From contig NZ_CAJPVH010000016.1 of assembly GCF_905397395.1 (NCBI RefSeq), positions 42,498-106,497 on the forward strand: a stretch of DNA of 64,000 bases. Direction: 5' to 3'. The notes under the pieces are model-generated. The model was not told the DNA's origin and did no database searches. It saw only the letters and a program-made list of their open reading frames with translations. Shown piece by piece: positions 37,994 through 46,970 of the stretch. The stretch is from Cupriavidus campinensis (lineage in GTDB: Bacteria; Pseudomonadota; Gammaproteobacteria; Burkholderiales; Burkholderiaceae). Position 1 is the first letter of the stretch, and each line of letters starts with the position of its first letter. A program made the translations under genes and the position numbers.

Positions 37994-39781
37994 TCACCCG
38001 GAATGAGCACTTTCGGCCGTGACACCGCCACGCACCGTCTCGACGATCGCCTGCCGCAGCAACGGGGCGGCAATCGGCTTATGCAGCACCCGGAGGCCGC
38101 TGGCGTGGAGCGCCTTGAGGCGGTCCGGCGCCGTGTCACCGGTGACGATCAGCCCCGGTACCTCGGTGTCGAGGTATTCGCGCAACCACGCGATGGCCTG
38201 CCGCCCGGTCACCTGCGCGGCCAGCCGGAAATCGGCCAGGATCAGGTCCACCGGGGCCGGGCCGGCGATGCGGGCGCGCTGGTGCGCCGCGCAAACTGCT
38301 TCAACCGTGGCGCCCGCATAGACGGTGTGGCCCCAGAACGCGAGCAGGTCGCCAAGCGCTGCAAGGATCTGCGGATCGTCGTCGACCAGCATCACGCCAT
38401 AGCGCGCCTGGAGGTCCGCCGGAGCGAGGCCTTCGGCGCTGGTCAGGGCCGGCGCTTCCGGCTCGGCATCGCGCGCCAGCGGCACGGTCACCGAGAAATT
38501 GCTGCCACGGCCGGGCGTGGAGCGCAGCGTCACGGGGTGGCCGAGCAGGTCCGCCAGCCGGCGCACGATGGCGAGGCCGAGGCCCAGCCCGTGTTCGCTC
38601 TGCACATTGAGCAGCTGGGCGAATTCCTCGAAGACCAGCGCCTGTTGCGAGGGGTCGATGCCGGGCCCGCTGTCCAGCACCTGGATCTCGATCGCGCCGG
38701 GCCGGCGCCGGGCGCCCACCACGATGCGCGACCGGGGCGCGTAGCGCAGCGCGTTGCTCAACAGGTTGTCCAGGATGCGCCGCAGCAACTCGGGGTCACT
38801 GTCGATCCACGCCTGCGTGACCCGCACGCGCAGCGTGCTGCCGCGCTGGCGGGCCTGCTCGGCGTACTCGTCACGCAGATCGGCGAGCAGCTTGCCGAGG
38901 GGCAGCGGCCGGCGCCGGGCCGGCATCAGGCCGGCGTCCAGCCGCGACACATGCAGCAGCCCGTCGAGCAGGCCGCCCATGCGATCGAGCGTGCCATTCA
39001 GGCGCTGGCTGATTTGCGTGGCCGCGTCGGCGCGGACATCGCCACGCTCCGCCACCGCCGCCAGCGAGGCGGAAAGCAGCCCCAGCGCATGCACCGGCTG
39101 GCGCAGGTCGTGGCTGGCGGCGGCCAGGAAGCGCGTCTTGGCCATGTCGGCAGCGGTCGCCCGGTCGCGCTCATGCTCGAGCTGGCCGATCAGGGCGAGG
39201 TTCTCGAAGCGCAGCTTCACGCCGGTCAGCAGGGTGTGATAGGTGACGCGGCTGAAATAGCTGTTCACCACGATCATGGCAATGCCGAACGCCGCGTAGA
39301 CGTTGTAGATGGGCTCCGGCTGCATCGCGTTGTGGACGATGAACGGGCCGCCCATCAGCAAGACCATGCCGACGTAGATGCGCGGCTGGGCAGACAGCGC
39401 CGGCACGGCACCGCACGTCATGCCGGCCAGCACGATGCAGGCGAAGGCCGTCCACTCCGCCCCGGGCGGGAACAATGCAGTCGAGCCGACCCATCCCCAC
39501 AAGGCGGCCGATACCCATGACATTGCTGCGAAGCGGTTGGCCCAGGCGCGCGGCGTGGCGCTGGACTCATACCGATAGAACACCATCGAAAGCAGGATGC
39601 GCGCGAGCGTGACGGCATAGACCAGCGCCATCCACCACAGCAGCGGGCCGGCGTACGTGCTGTGGCGCAGCACGAACACGACGGCCACCGGAATCACGAA
39701 GTTGGCGAACAGGACCCCGTGCGACTGCCGATACAGCAATCGCACCATGGCGGACTGGATGTCGCCACTGGGCTGGCTCAT
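37994..39781 (-). CDS. membrane hybrid sensor histidine kinase with receiver
   Basis: The 595-residue protein begins with about six membrane helices (residues 20-190) and no periplasmic domain, then a coiled segment, HisKA with His in LAAASHDLRQPVHALGLL, and HATPase with LLSNALRYAP, DSGPGIDPS and SEHGLGLGLAIVRRLADLLG. A C-terminal receiver has MLVDDDPQIL and phospho-Asp in LILADFRLAAQ. This HDLRQP variant is found in kinases that pair with NarL/LuxR-type regulators in betaproteobacteria, but no such regulator is beside it. It should sense a membrane or redox signal. It is preceded by a 207-base gap with no gene. Confidence 0.93.
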   Translation of the reverse strand: MSQPSGDIQSAMVRLLYRQSHGVLFANFVIPVAVVFVLRHSTYAGPLLWWMALVYAVTLARILLSMVFYRYESSATPRAWANRFAAMSWVSAALWGWVGSTALFPPGAEWTAFACIVLAGMTCGAVPALSAQPRIYVGMVLLMGGPFIVHNAMQPEPIYNVYAAFGIAMIVVNSYFSRVTYHTLLTGVKLRFENLALIGQLEHERDRATAADMAKTRFLAAASHDLRQPVHALGLLSASLAAVAERGDVRADAATQISQRLNGTLDRMGGLLDGLLHVSRLDAGLMPARRRPLPLGKLLADLRDEYAEQARQRGSTLRVRVTQAWIDSDPELLRRILDNLLSNALRYAPRSRIVVGARRRPGAIEIQVLDSGPGIDPSQQALVFEEFAQLLNVQSEHGLGLGLAIVRRLADLLGHPVTLRSTPGRGSNFSVTVPLARDAEPEAPALTSAEGLAPADLQARYGVMLVDDDPQILAALGDLLAFWGHTVYAGATVEAVCAAHQRARIAGPAPVDLILADFRLAAQVTGRQAIAWLREYLDTEVPGLIVTGDTAPDRLKALHASGLRVLHKPIAAPLLRQAIVETVRGGVTAESAHSG

Positions 39782-39988
39782 GAGGATTCCGGGAAGGCGC
39801 AGGCAAACAGGGCCGTGTGACGGCCGACGCCCCTTTATAGCATCGAACCCCTCACGCCGAGACGCAAACGGCGCCCGGCGCGCGCGGACTGATTCCTCCC
39901 CGCAACACCCCCACGTTGGCGGGGCGGCGGGTTTAACGCAACTGCCATCAAGCGTGGAAACTGTCTGGCTGGGTGGGTGGGTGAGTGC

Positions 39989-40705
39989 CTAGGCGAGCCG
40001 CCCGGGCTCCACGTCGATGCCGAGCTGTGCGGCCATCTCTTCGACCAGGGACTGCAGCCGCGCCACCTTGTCGGCCAGCTCACGATGGCTGATGCGCAGC
40101 GCTTCCAATTCCGACGACGAGCCGGCTTCCGGCGCCGAGGCCCCACGTGGTGCGGCCAGGTCCGCCACGCTGACCTCCCCGCAGAGCAGATGCATCCAGC
40201 GGCTCTCCCGCTCGCCCGGGGCGCGCGGCAGGCGGATGACGAGGGCCGGATTGCGCTCGGCCAGTTCGTCGAGAAACGCCTCGACGGACGAGATATCCGC
40301 GAAGGCGTGCAGGCGCGCCGTGTTGAGGCGCAGCTCCGCCGCCGTCTGCGGGCCGCGCAGCAACAGCGTGGACAGCAGCGCCGCCGACTGGCTCGGCACG
40401 CCCAGCACCTTGGCCATGTTCTGCTCGAAGCGCGGCACCCGGCTGCTGCTGCCCTCGAACACCAGACTCAGCGACTTCAGGCCGTCGATAGCCGTCAGGA
40501 TCTCGTCCTCGGACACGCTCATCACAGGGGACCGCGCGGTCTTCTGGTTGCAACCCGCCGCGAGCGCATTGAGCGAAAGCGGATAGGTGTCCGGCACGGT
40601 GTACTGCTTCTCCAGCAGCACGGCGAGCACGCGGCCTTCCAGCGCCGTCAGCGCGCGCAGCGGCGGCCGCGCCGGGATTTCTGTCGTAGCATTCATTGAT
40701 GACAT
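39989..40705 (-). CDS. yceH: YceH family (UPF0502/DUF480) protein
   Basis: The product, about 238 residues from the ATG at 40705, contains the YceH layout of two winged-helix domains: ALTALEGRVLAVLLEKQYTV, PDTYPLSLNALAAGCNQKTA and later LLLRGPQTAAELRLNTARLH, followed by VIRLPRAPGERESRWMHLLC. The C-terminus adds a short coiled coil. The family has no confirmed function. Alternative starts are an ATG at 40696 and an upstream in-frame start at 40750; no strong Shine-Dalgarno decides. Confidence 0.9.
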   Translation of the reverse strand: MSSMNATTEIPARPPLRALTALEGRVLAVLLEKQYTVPDTYPLSLNALAAGCNQKTARSPVMSVSEDEILTAIDGLKSLSLVFEGSSSRVPRFEQNMAKVLGVPSQSAALLSTLLLRGPQTAAELRLNTARLHAFADISSVEAFLDELAERNPALVIRLPRAPGERESRWMHLLCGEVSVADLAAPRGASAPEAGSSSELEALRISHRELADKVARLQSLVEEMAAQLGIDVEPGRLA

Positions 40706-40789
40706 CAAGGTGAGAGGCGCGATCACGCGAAGACGCCCATTGGATCGCAAGCACGGGGACGATGCAACCGCCGCGTGATCAAGCCATCA

Positions 40790-42115
40790 TCAAGGCAGAA
40801 TCACCTCCGCAGAGAGTCCGCCGCCTTCGCGGTTGCGCAGCGCCAGCTTGCCACCGAGCGCCTGCGCCAGTTGCTGCGCGATGGCCAGCCCCAGCCCGCT
40901 GCCGCCGGTGTCGCGGTTCCGCGAAGCCTCCACGCGATAGAACGGCTGGAGCACGGCATCGAGCTGTTCCTCCGGGGTGCCGGCGCCGCGATCCATCACC
41001 ATCAGCCGCAGGGCGCCATCGGCGTCGCGCCGGGCGACGATCTCGGCCGCGCCGCCGAACTTCAGCGCGTTGTCGATCAGGTTGGTCAGGATGCGCCGCA
41101 AGGCATGCGGGCGCGTGACGATCGCCCCGCCCACGCATGCCTCCATGGTCACGGCCTTGCCGGTGTCCTGATAGTCGTAGACCAGGCTTTCCAGGAACGA
41201 TCCGATGTCGATGCGTGTGTCGGCCTCGCCATCGACGTGCGTGCTGCGCGCGTACGCCAGCCCTTCGCGCACGAGCCGCTCGATCTCGGACAGGTCGCTG
41301 ATCAGCTTGTCCTTCTCCACGGACTCCTCCGCCATCTCGGCACGCAGCTTCATGCGCGTGATGGGCGTCTGCAGATCATGGGAGATGGCCGCCAGAATGC
41401 GCACGCGCTCCTCCACGAACTGGGCGATGCGGTCACGCATGGCGTTGAACGCCACCGCCGCGTGGGCCACCTCGCTCGGGCCGGTCTCGCTCATGCGCGG
41501 CGTGGTCTGGTTCGGGTCGAGCGTGTTCGCCGCATCGGCCAGCGTCGCCAGCGGCCGGATGGCCTGCCGCACCGCAAGCCAGCTGCACAGCACCAGCAGG
41601 GCAAGTTGCGCCACCATCACATAGGGGAGCCAGCGCGCCAGCGGCGCCATGGCCGGGTGGACGTCGATGGTCAGCGGGCTGCCGTCGCTCAACGTCAGGT
41701 GCGCCTGCAGGCGCTTGCCGTCGCCCGGAATCATCTCGACCCGGACCGGAAAGCGCTGGCCGGCCGCCTCCTCGATCTTGGTGGCGATGTCCTTGGCGCG
41801 CATGGTCATGTCGGGCACGCCCGGCAGCCCCGGACCGAGGATGTAGCGGTACGTCGGCCGGTCCAGCCGGTGGATCCAGTCAGGGCGCTCGGCGGCAGGC
41901 AGGCGGTCGAGAATGGCAATGGAGGTCGCCACTTCATTCTCCAGCGTGCCCAGCATGACCGTGCGCGCGGTGACGTAGCGTTCCATGAACAGCACCGTGA
42001 ACGACATCGCATAGGCGATGACCAGCCCCGCCAGCAGGATCAGGAACAGCCGCGCGCTCAGGGTGCCGGGCCACCAGCGCACCCGCGGCGGCGCTACCAG
42101 GGCGGACATGGTCAT
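40790..42115 (-). CDS. EnvZ-type sensor histidine kinase
   Basis: The 441-residue kinase has a membrane helix near residues 22-45 (LFLILLAGLVIAYAMSFTVL), a periplasmic loop of about 120 residues, a second helix (VMVAQLALLVLCSWLAV), HAMP, HisKA with His in ISHDLQTPITRMKLRAEM, and HATPase with LIDNALKFG and GGSGLGLAIAQQLAQALGG. Its ATG overlaps the regulator's stop by 4 bases (ATGA), so the pair is translated together. The periplasmic loop suggests an external ligand, which I cannot name. Confidence 0.95.
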   Translation of the reverse strand: MTMSALVAPPRVRWWPGTLSARLFLILLAGLVIAYAMSFTVLFMERYVTARTVMLGTLENEVATSIAILDRLPAAERPDWIHRLDRPTYRYILGPGLPGVPDMTMRAKDIATKIEEAAGQRFPVRVEMIPGDGKRLQAHLTLSDGSPLTIDVHPAMAPLARWLPYVMVAQLALLVLCSWLAVRQAIRPLATLADAANTLDPNQTTPRMSETGPSEVAHAAVAFNAMRDRIAQFVEERVRILAAISHDLQTPITRMKLRAEMAEESVEKDKLISDLSEIERLVREGLAYARSTHVDGEADTRIDIGSFLESLVYDYQDTGKAVTMEACVGGAIVTRPHALRRILTNLIDNALKFGGAAEIVARRDADGALRLMVMDRGAGTPEEQLDAVLQPFYRVEASRNRDTGGSGLGLAIAQQLAQALGGKLALRNREGGGLSAEVILP

Positions 42116-42855
42116 TCGCGTGCCTCGGTGATCTCGACGGGCATCGCCAGCACATAGCCTTCGCTGCGCACCGTCTTGATGTAGATCGGCTCGCGGGCGT
42201 GGTCGCCCAGCCGCTGGCGCAGGCGGCTGACCAGCAGGTCGATCGAGCGGTCGAACAGCTCGGCGTCGCGGCCTTGCGTCAGGTTCAGCAGCTGGTCACG
42301 GTTCAGCACGCGCTGCGGATGGTCGACAAACACGCGCAGCAGGCGGTATTCGGCGCCGCTCAGCGCCACGACGGTGCCGTCCTTGTCCAGCAGATGGCGT
42401 GCCGTGGTGTCGAGCCGCCAGTCGCCAAAGGTGAGCAGCCGGCCCGCTTCGGACACCTGGAGGTTGGGCGGCAGCATCCGTGTGCGCCGCAGCACCGCCT
42501 TGATCCGCGCCATCAGCTCACGCGCGGCGAATGGCTTGGCGAGGTAGTCGTCGGCGCCCATTTCGAGGCCGATGATCCGGTCCGTCTCGTCGCTACGGGC
42601 GGTCAGCATCAGGATCGGGGTGCTCTTGTGCTTGCCGGCGCGCAGTTCGCGGCACAGCGTCAGGCCGTCGTCGCCGGGCATCATGATGTCCAGCACGATC
42701 AGGTCGACGACGTTCGACTCCAGGAACTGCCGCATGTGGCGGCCGTCCGGCGCAATGGTCACGCGCAGGCCGTTGCGGGTCAGGTAGGTGGAAACCAGCT
42801 CGCGGATTTCGCGGTCGTCGTCAACAACAAGGATATGGTCGATGTGGGCGTCCAT
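42112..42855 (-). CDS. OmpR-family response regulator
   Basis: This 247-residue regulator has a receiver domain (HILVVDDDREIRE, phospho-Asp in DLIVLDIMMPGDDGLT, Lys in DDYLAKPF) and a C-terminal OmpR/PhoB winged helix (LSGAEYRLLRVFVDHPQRVL, DRSIDLLVSRLRQRL, IYIKTVRSEGYVL). The start is the ATG at 42855, which gives MDAHIDHILVVDDD. It is cotranscribed with the kinase downstream. Direct TGTAT repeats in the 202-base divergent gap may be its target. Confidence 0.95.
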   Translation of the reverse strand: MDAHIDHILVVDDDREIRELVSTYLTRNGLRVTIAPDGRHMRQFLESNVVDLIVLDIMMPGDDGLTLCRELRAGKHKSTPILMLTARSDETDRIIGLEMGADDYLAKPFAARELMARIKAVLRRTRMLPPNLQVSEAGRLLTFGDWRLDTTARHLLDKDGTVVALSGAEYRLLRVFVDHPQRVLNRDQLLNLTQGRDAELFDRSIDLLVSRLRQRLGDHAREPIYIKTVRSEGYVLAMPVEITEARE

Positions 42856-42930
42856 CTGTCGGCGCTCTCGGTAGGTTTCGGTGGCGATGAGCGGAGTTTG
42901 CCCGCTCTGGCGATTGGTTGCACTTCCCTT

Positions 42931-43006
42931 TGTATGCCAATGTATCTGGCCAAGCCGGGCAGACAATACCTTACCTGGCGGCCGGCGGGCGATACATCCG
43001 GTACAC
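42931..43006. promoter_or_regulatory. candidate response-regulator binding repeats
   Basis: TGTAT occurs at 42931-42935 and again at 42941-42945, one helical turn apart. On the opposite strand TGTAC and TGTAT recur about 9 bases apart at 42993-43006. OmpR/PhoB-type regulators bind direct repeats spaced 10 or 11 bases, so this gap may hold the site for the adjacent regulator, controlling itself and the thioredoxin-like gene. Confidence 0.4.
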
Positions 43007-43057
43007 GCGCACGGTGTCTGATAGCGACCATACACCACCTGAACGGAGCGCACTGCC

Positions 43058-43669
43058 ATGACCACCCCCTCTTCCTTCTCGCGCCGCACCTTTGGCGCCA
43101 TGGCGCTGGCGGCAGTTGCCGCCGTCGGCATCAGCCTGGCCAGCGGCCAGTTTCCGGGGCTGGGCGACGCCCGTGCCGCCCGTACGGACGCCCCGGCGCC
43201 CCCGCTGGACGGCGCGACGACCTGGCTCAACTCGTCCCCGCTGACCCTCGAACAGCTGCGCGGCCGGGTCGTGCTGGTCGATTTCTGGACCTACTCGTGC
43301 ATCAACTGCATCAACACCCTGCCGTATGTACGCAAGTGGGCCGAAAAGTACAAGGACCAGGGGCTGACCGTGATCGGCGTGCATACGCCCGAGTTCCCGT
43401 TCGAAAAGGACGTGGGCAACGTCCGGGACGCGCTGAAGCGGTTCAAGCTCACGTACCCCATCGCCGTGGACAACGACTACAAGATCTGGCGCGCCTTCCA
43501 GAACAACTACTGGCCGGCGCTGTACTTCATCGACGCGAACGGGCGCATCCGCCACTACCACGTGGGGGAAGGCGACTACGAGCAGTCCGAGCAGATCATC
43601 CAGTCGCTGCTGAAGGAAGCCAAGGCTGGCGGCGCGGCACAGGCGCCCGCTGCGGCACCGGCGCAGTAA
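43058..43669 (+). CDS. thioredoxin-like periplasmic protein with Tat signal
   Basis: The 203-residue protein has a twin-arginine signal (SRRTFGAMALAAVAAVGISL) and a TlpA/DipZ-type thioredoxin fold. The active-site motif is CINC, in DFWTYSCINCINTLPYVRKW; CxxC of the CINC type is usual in DipZ-like reductases. The end is Ala/Pro-rich. It should act in the periplasm on disulfides or reactive species. A GGAG lies 8 bases before the ATG at 43058. The glutathione transferase gene starts 28 bases after it, so they are probably cotranscribed. Confidence 0.9.
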   Translation: MTTPSSFSRRTFGAMALAAVAAVGISLASGQFPGLGDARAARTDAPAPPLDGATTWLNSSPLTLEQLRGRVVLVDFWTYSCINCINTLPYVRKWAEKYKDQGLTVIGVHTPEFPFEKDVGNVRDALKRFKLTYPIAVDNDYKIWRAFQNNYWPALYFIDANGRIRHYHVGEGDYEQSEQIIQSLLKEAKAGGAAQAPAAAPAQ

Positions 43670-43697
43670 GCCGACGGCCAACCCAAGGAGATTCCGC

Positions 43698-44333
43698 ATG
43701 AAGCTTTACGCAAACGAGATTTCGTCGGCCACGTCGCGCGTGCGCATCGCGCTGGCCATGAAGGGTGTGCAGGTGGACATCGTCAACGTCGGCATCCTGG
43801 GCGACGGCGCCGAGAACCGGCAGGCGGACTACCTCGGCATCAATCCGCAAGGCCTGGTGCCGGCGCTGCAGACCGACGACGGCGAACTGCTGACCCAATC
43901 GCTGGCCATCGTCGAGTACCTGGACGAGCGCTTCCCGCTGCCGCCACTGCTGCCCAAGGACGGTGCGGGCCGCGCCTTCTCCCGCTCGATCGCCCTGGCC
44001 ATCGCCAGTGAAATCCATGCGCTGGTGCCGCCGCGCGTGGCCGCCCACCTGGCCAGGATCCCCGGCATGGGCGCGACGGGCGTCGTGGCGTGGAACCGCC
44101 ACTGGATCCTGGAAGGCCTGGGCGCCGTGGAAGCCCGCCTCGCCGCCCGCCGCACCGGCCCCTACGTGGCCGGCAACACGCCGACGATTGCCGACATCTT
44201 CCTGTTCCCGCAATCGATCAACGCAGAGCGCGCGGGTATCGAACTGGAGCAATGGCCAAATATCGCGGAGATCATGGATCGGCTGCGGGACATCAAGGCG
44301 TTTGCGGAGAATGCGCCGGCGGCGCGGCGCTGA
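43698..44333 (+). CDS. glutathione S-transferase (maleylacetoacetate isomerase-like)
   Basis: The 211-residue protein starts MKLYANEISSATSRVRIALA, close to the zeta-class/MaiA signature SSxSxRVRIAL, with NPQGLVPALQTDDGELLTQS and SLAIVEYLDERFPLPPLLP, and a helical C-terminal domain containing YVAGNTPTIADIFLFPQSIN. It could be a maleylacetoacetate isomerase or a general zeta-class glutathione transferase; the tyrosine/aromatic pathway partners (fumarylacetoacetase, homogentisate dioxygenase) are not here, so the general call is safer. AAGGAG precedes the ATG. Confidence 0.85.
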   Translation: MKLYANEISSATSRVRIALAMKGVQVDIVNVGILGDGAENRQADYLGINPQGLVPALQTDDGELLTQSLAIVEYLDERFPLPPLLPKDGAGRAFSRSIALAIASEIHALVPPRVAAHLARIPGMGATGVVAWNRHWILEGLGAVEARLAARRTGPYVAGNTPTIADIFLFPQSINAERAGIELEQWPNIAEIMDRLRDIKAFAENAPAARR

Positions 44334-44457
44334 TCCGGGGGCGCCCCGAGATTGCCCGCCCGCATAACAAAGCGCGAAAACATTCGTTCGCATCGCCGGG
44401 GGCACGGCGTAGGGTCTTGGACTATTGGCCAGTCCGGCCTTGTTCGAACGGATTCCG

Positions 44458-45408
44458 ATGACCGCTTCCCGCCGCCAGTTCCTGCGCTTTGGCGCCACGC
44501 TTGCCGCTGCACCCGCGCTGATTTCCACCGCGCGGGGGCAGTCGCGCCCCGTTCTCAAGGCGGGGGATCAAAAGGGCGGCCTGCGCGCGCTGCTCGAATC
44601 CGCCGATGCGCTCAAGGGCATTGGCTATGACATCCAGTGGACCGAGTTCCCGGCCGCCGCGCCGCTGGCCGAGGCGCTCAATGCCGGCGCCGTGGATTGC
44701 GGGCCGATTGGCGATGCGCCGGCAATCTTCGCGCTCGCGGCGGGTACGCGGATCAAGCTGATCGGGGCCAATCGGTCCGACCCTTACGGCACCGCCATCC
44801 TCGTGCGCCCCGATTCGCCGCTGAAGACCGCGGCCGACCTCAAGGGCAAGAGCATCGGCACGAACCGGGGTTCGATTGGCCATTTCGTGACGCTGAAGGC
44901 GTTGGCGTCGGCCGGGCTGAAACCCGAGGACACGAATATCCGCTTCCTGCCGCCGGCCGATACCAAGCTCGCGCTGACCAACGGCTCCGTCGATGCCTGG
45001 GCGACCTGGGAACCGTACACGGCCATGGCGGAGACCAGCGGACACGCCCGCGTGCTTGTCAGCGGGCGCGGCCTGTGGTCGGGGCTCAGCTACCTGGCCG
45101 CCACCGACGCGGCGCTGGCCGCCAAGCGCGCGGTGCTGGCGGACTTCCTCCAGCGCGTGGTGCGCGCCCAGGTCTGGTCCTATGAACACGTGGCGGAGTT
45201 CTCCGCCACGCTGGCCCGCATCATCGGCATCTCCCCTGAGGCGGCGCGGCTGCAGTTCGAGCGGCGCCACACGACCTGGCAGCCGATCGATGCCAGCCTG
45301 GTCGCCATCCAGCAGCAGACCGCTGACTTCTACCTCAAGTCCGGCCTGCTGAAGCAACGGCTCGAGGTGGCATCGACGTTCGACACCCGCTTCGGACTGC
45401 CCACCTGA
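44458..45408 (+). CDS. SsuA-like aliphatic sulfonate ABC transporter binding protein
   Basis: The 316-residue protein has a Tat-type signal (SRRQFLRFGATLAAAPALIS) and the SsuA/NMT1 binding-protein fold: LKAGDQKGGLRALLESADAL, QWTEFPAAAPLAEALNAGAV, DCGPIGDAPAIFALAAGTR, KSIGTNRGSIGHFVTLKALA and DAWATWEPYTAMAE. The family supplies alkanesulfonates, taurine or similar compounds to an ABC importer, but no permease or ATPase gene lies beside it. I chose the ATG at 44458, since an upstream TTG at 44425 would lead only non-family residues. Confidence 0.9.
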   Translation: MTASRRQFLRFGATLAAAPALISTARGQSRPVLKAGDQKGGLRALLESADALKGIGYDIQWTEFPAAAPLAEALNAGAVDCGPIGDAPAIFALAAGTRIKLIGANRSDPYGTAILVRPDSPLKTAADLKGKSIGTNRGSIGHFVTLKALASAGLKPEDTNIRFLPPADTKLALTNGSVDAWATWEPYTAMAETSGHARVLVSGRGLWSGLSYLAATDAALAAKRAVLADFLQRVVRAQVWSYEHVAEFSATLARIIGISPEAARLQFERRHTTWQPIDASLVAIQQQTADFYLKSGLLKQRLEVASTFDTRFGLPT

Positions 45409-45427
45409 CAGGCCCGAGGGCAGCGCC

Positions 45428-46777
45428 CTACTTCGCCGGCCGCCTGGCGAGCAAGGGCTCGCTCACGCCGTCGACACCTACCAGCCCGAGCACCGTGGTG
45501 AGTGCCCACTGGGCGCCCTCGTGGGCGTTGGTCGGGTCGAACCATTCGTCGCGCGAGTGGGAACCGCCCGACTTGCCGCCACTGCCGAGGATGACCGCCG
45601 GAATCCCGAGCGACATCGGCACATTGGCATCGGTGCTACCGGCGCGCAGGCTGGGCGCTTCCTTGCTGTTGGCCTTGATCACGCGCACCGCCGACTGCAC
45701 GATGACCGAGTCCGTGGCGGTCTGGCCCGCCGGCCGGTCGCCGATCTGCTTTGCCTGGAAGGTGATTTCGTTGCCCTTGGCGGGCGACCAGCGGCCGTTC
45801 TCGTCGGCCACGCCCGATGCGATGGCGGACATGATGTGCCTCTCGGTCTCGAGCAGGGCCGGTGTGCCGTTGGAGCGGATATCGACGGCCATCCTGGCGT
45901 CGCCAGCGATCGCATTGACCGATGTGCCGCCCGCCACCGTGCCCACCGTGAACGTGGTCTTCGGGTCCGTCGGCGTGCGCACGTCGCTGACCTTGCCGAT
46001 CGCGCGGCCCATCGCCTGGATGGCGCTGGGCAGGCCGAACGCGCCGAAGCTGTGGCCGCCCGGGCCACGGAACATGATTTCGTAGCGATGGCTGCCGGTG
46101 CCTTGCGTCAGCACGCGCTCGCCGGTGCCCGGCTCCAGGCCGATCATGCCGTCGATGTCGGGATGATCGCGGAACAATGCCTTCATGCCGCGCAGGTTGC
46201 CGAGTTCCTCCTCGCCGACGTTGCCCACGAACACGATGTCCCCTACGGTGCGGACGTTGTTTTCGTTGAGCACCTTGAGCCAGGACAGCAGCACGGCCAG
46301 GCCGCGCGTGTCATCGCCGATGCCGGGCGCGTAGAGCTTGCCGTCGCGGGATTTCACGGTGACGTCGGTGCCTTGCGGGAATACGGTGTCAAGGTGGGCG
46401 GAGACCAGCAGCTTGGGCCCCTTGCCGATGCCCTTGCGGATACCGATGGCATTGCCTTCGGCGTCGATGCGCGCATCGTCCAGCCCCAGCGCCTTCAGGC
46501 GCGACACGAAATACTGGGCGCGTGCGGACTCCTTGAACGGCGGCGCGGGAATCTCGGTCATCGTCTTCAGTTCGGCCAGCGCGCGGGCGTCGTCCGCCTT
46601 CACGTCGTCGAGCAGCTTCTTCACCACCGGCGAAGCCTCGAGGCGCGTATAGGTGCTGTCAACCTGGGGCGAGACCTGCGGCACCGTCAGCGTCTGCGCG
46701 GCGGCGATACCGGCGAAGGCCAGCGTGGCGAACGGAACAGCGTGACGGGCGAAGACGGTACGGCAAACGGCGGGCAT
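45428..46777 (-). CDS. secreted M20-family metallopeptidase
   Basis: The 449-residue protein has a signal peptide (HAVPFATLAFAGIAAAQTLT) and the M20 layout. Zinc ligands are visible as His in LLVSAHLDTVFPQG, Asp in PGIGDDTRGLA, the Glu pair in GNVGEEELGN, Asp/Glu near IGLEPGTGE, and a C-terminal His in GGSHSRDEWFD. The dimerisation lobe lies between (about residues 230-350). It resembles peptidase T/ArgE-type zinc aminoacylases acting in the periplasm; the substrate is unknown. It converges on the SsuA-like gene 20 bases away. Confidence 0.9.
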   Translation of the reverse strand: MPAVCRTVFARHAVPFATLAFAGIAAAQTLTVPQVSPQVDSTYTRLEASPVVKKLLDDVKADDARALAELKTMTEIPAPPFKESARAQYFVSRLKALGLDDARIDAEGNAIGIRKGIGKGPKLLVSAHLDTVFPQGTDVTVKSRDGKLYAPGIGDDTRGLAVLLSWLKVLNENNVRTVGDIVFVGNVGEEELGNLRGMKALFRDHPDIDGMIGLEPGTGERVLTQGTGSHRYEIMFRGPGGHSFGAFGLPSAIQAMGRAIGKVSDVRTPTDPKTTFTVGTVAGGTSVNAIAGDARMAVDIRSNGTPALLETERHIMSAIASGVADENGRWSPAKGNEITFQAKQIGDRPAGQTATDSVIVQSAVRVIKANSKEAPSLRAGSTDANVPMSLGIPAVILGSGGKSGGSHSRDEWFDPTNAHEGAQWALTTVLGLVGVDGVSEPLLARRPAK

Positions 46778-46899
46778 GGCGACGGTATCCTCTGGCAGTG
46801 ATACGACACGAAGGCCCGGCCCGGGACCTGCTCGGTACCGCGAAGCCGGGGAGCGGTCACATTCTGCCAGCGAACGCAGCGATGTGCTCGACGCGCCGT

Positions 46900-46943
46900 C
46901 TCCAAAAACAAACGGGACAATCGCCCGACGCGATTGTCCCGTT
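46900..46943 (-). terminator. intrinsic terminator of the flhDC-mot-che operon
   Basis: AACGGGACAATCGC pairs perfectly with its complement over 14 bp around a 5-base loop at 46911-46943. Reading on the minus strand it is followed by TTTGTTTTTGG. It lies 28 bases past the cheZ stop, so it ends the che transcript. Confidence 0.9.
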
Positions 46944-46970
46944 GCATCCTGCCATTGACCTGATGCGGCG

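Noticed and set aside
39969..39984. G-rich run with three GGG blocks between the hybrid kinase and yceH
   Set aside because: It has three GGG runs and one GG, short of a solid four-run G-quadruplex, and no conserved context.
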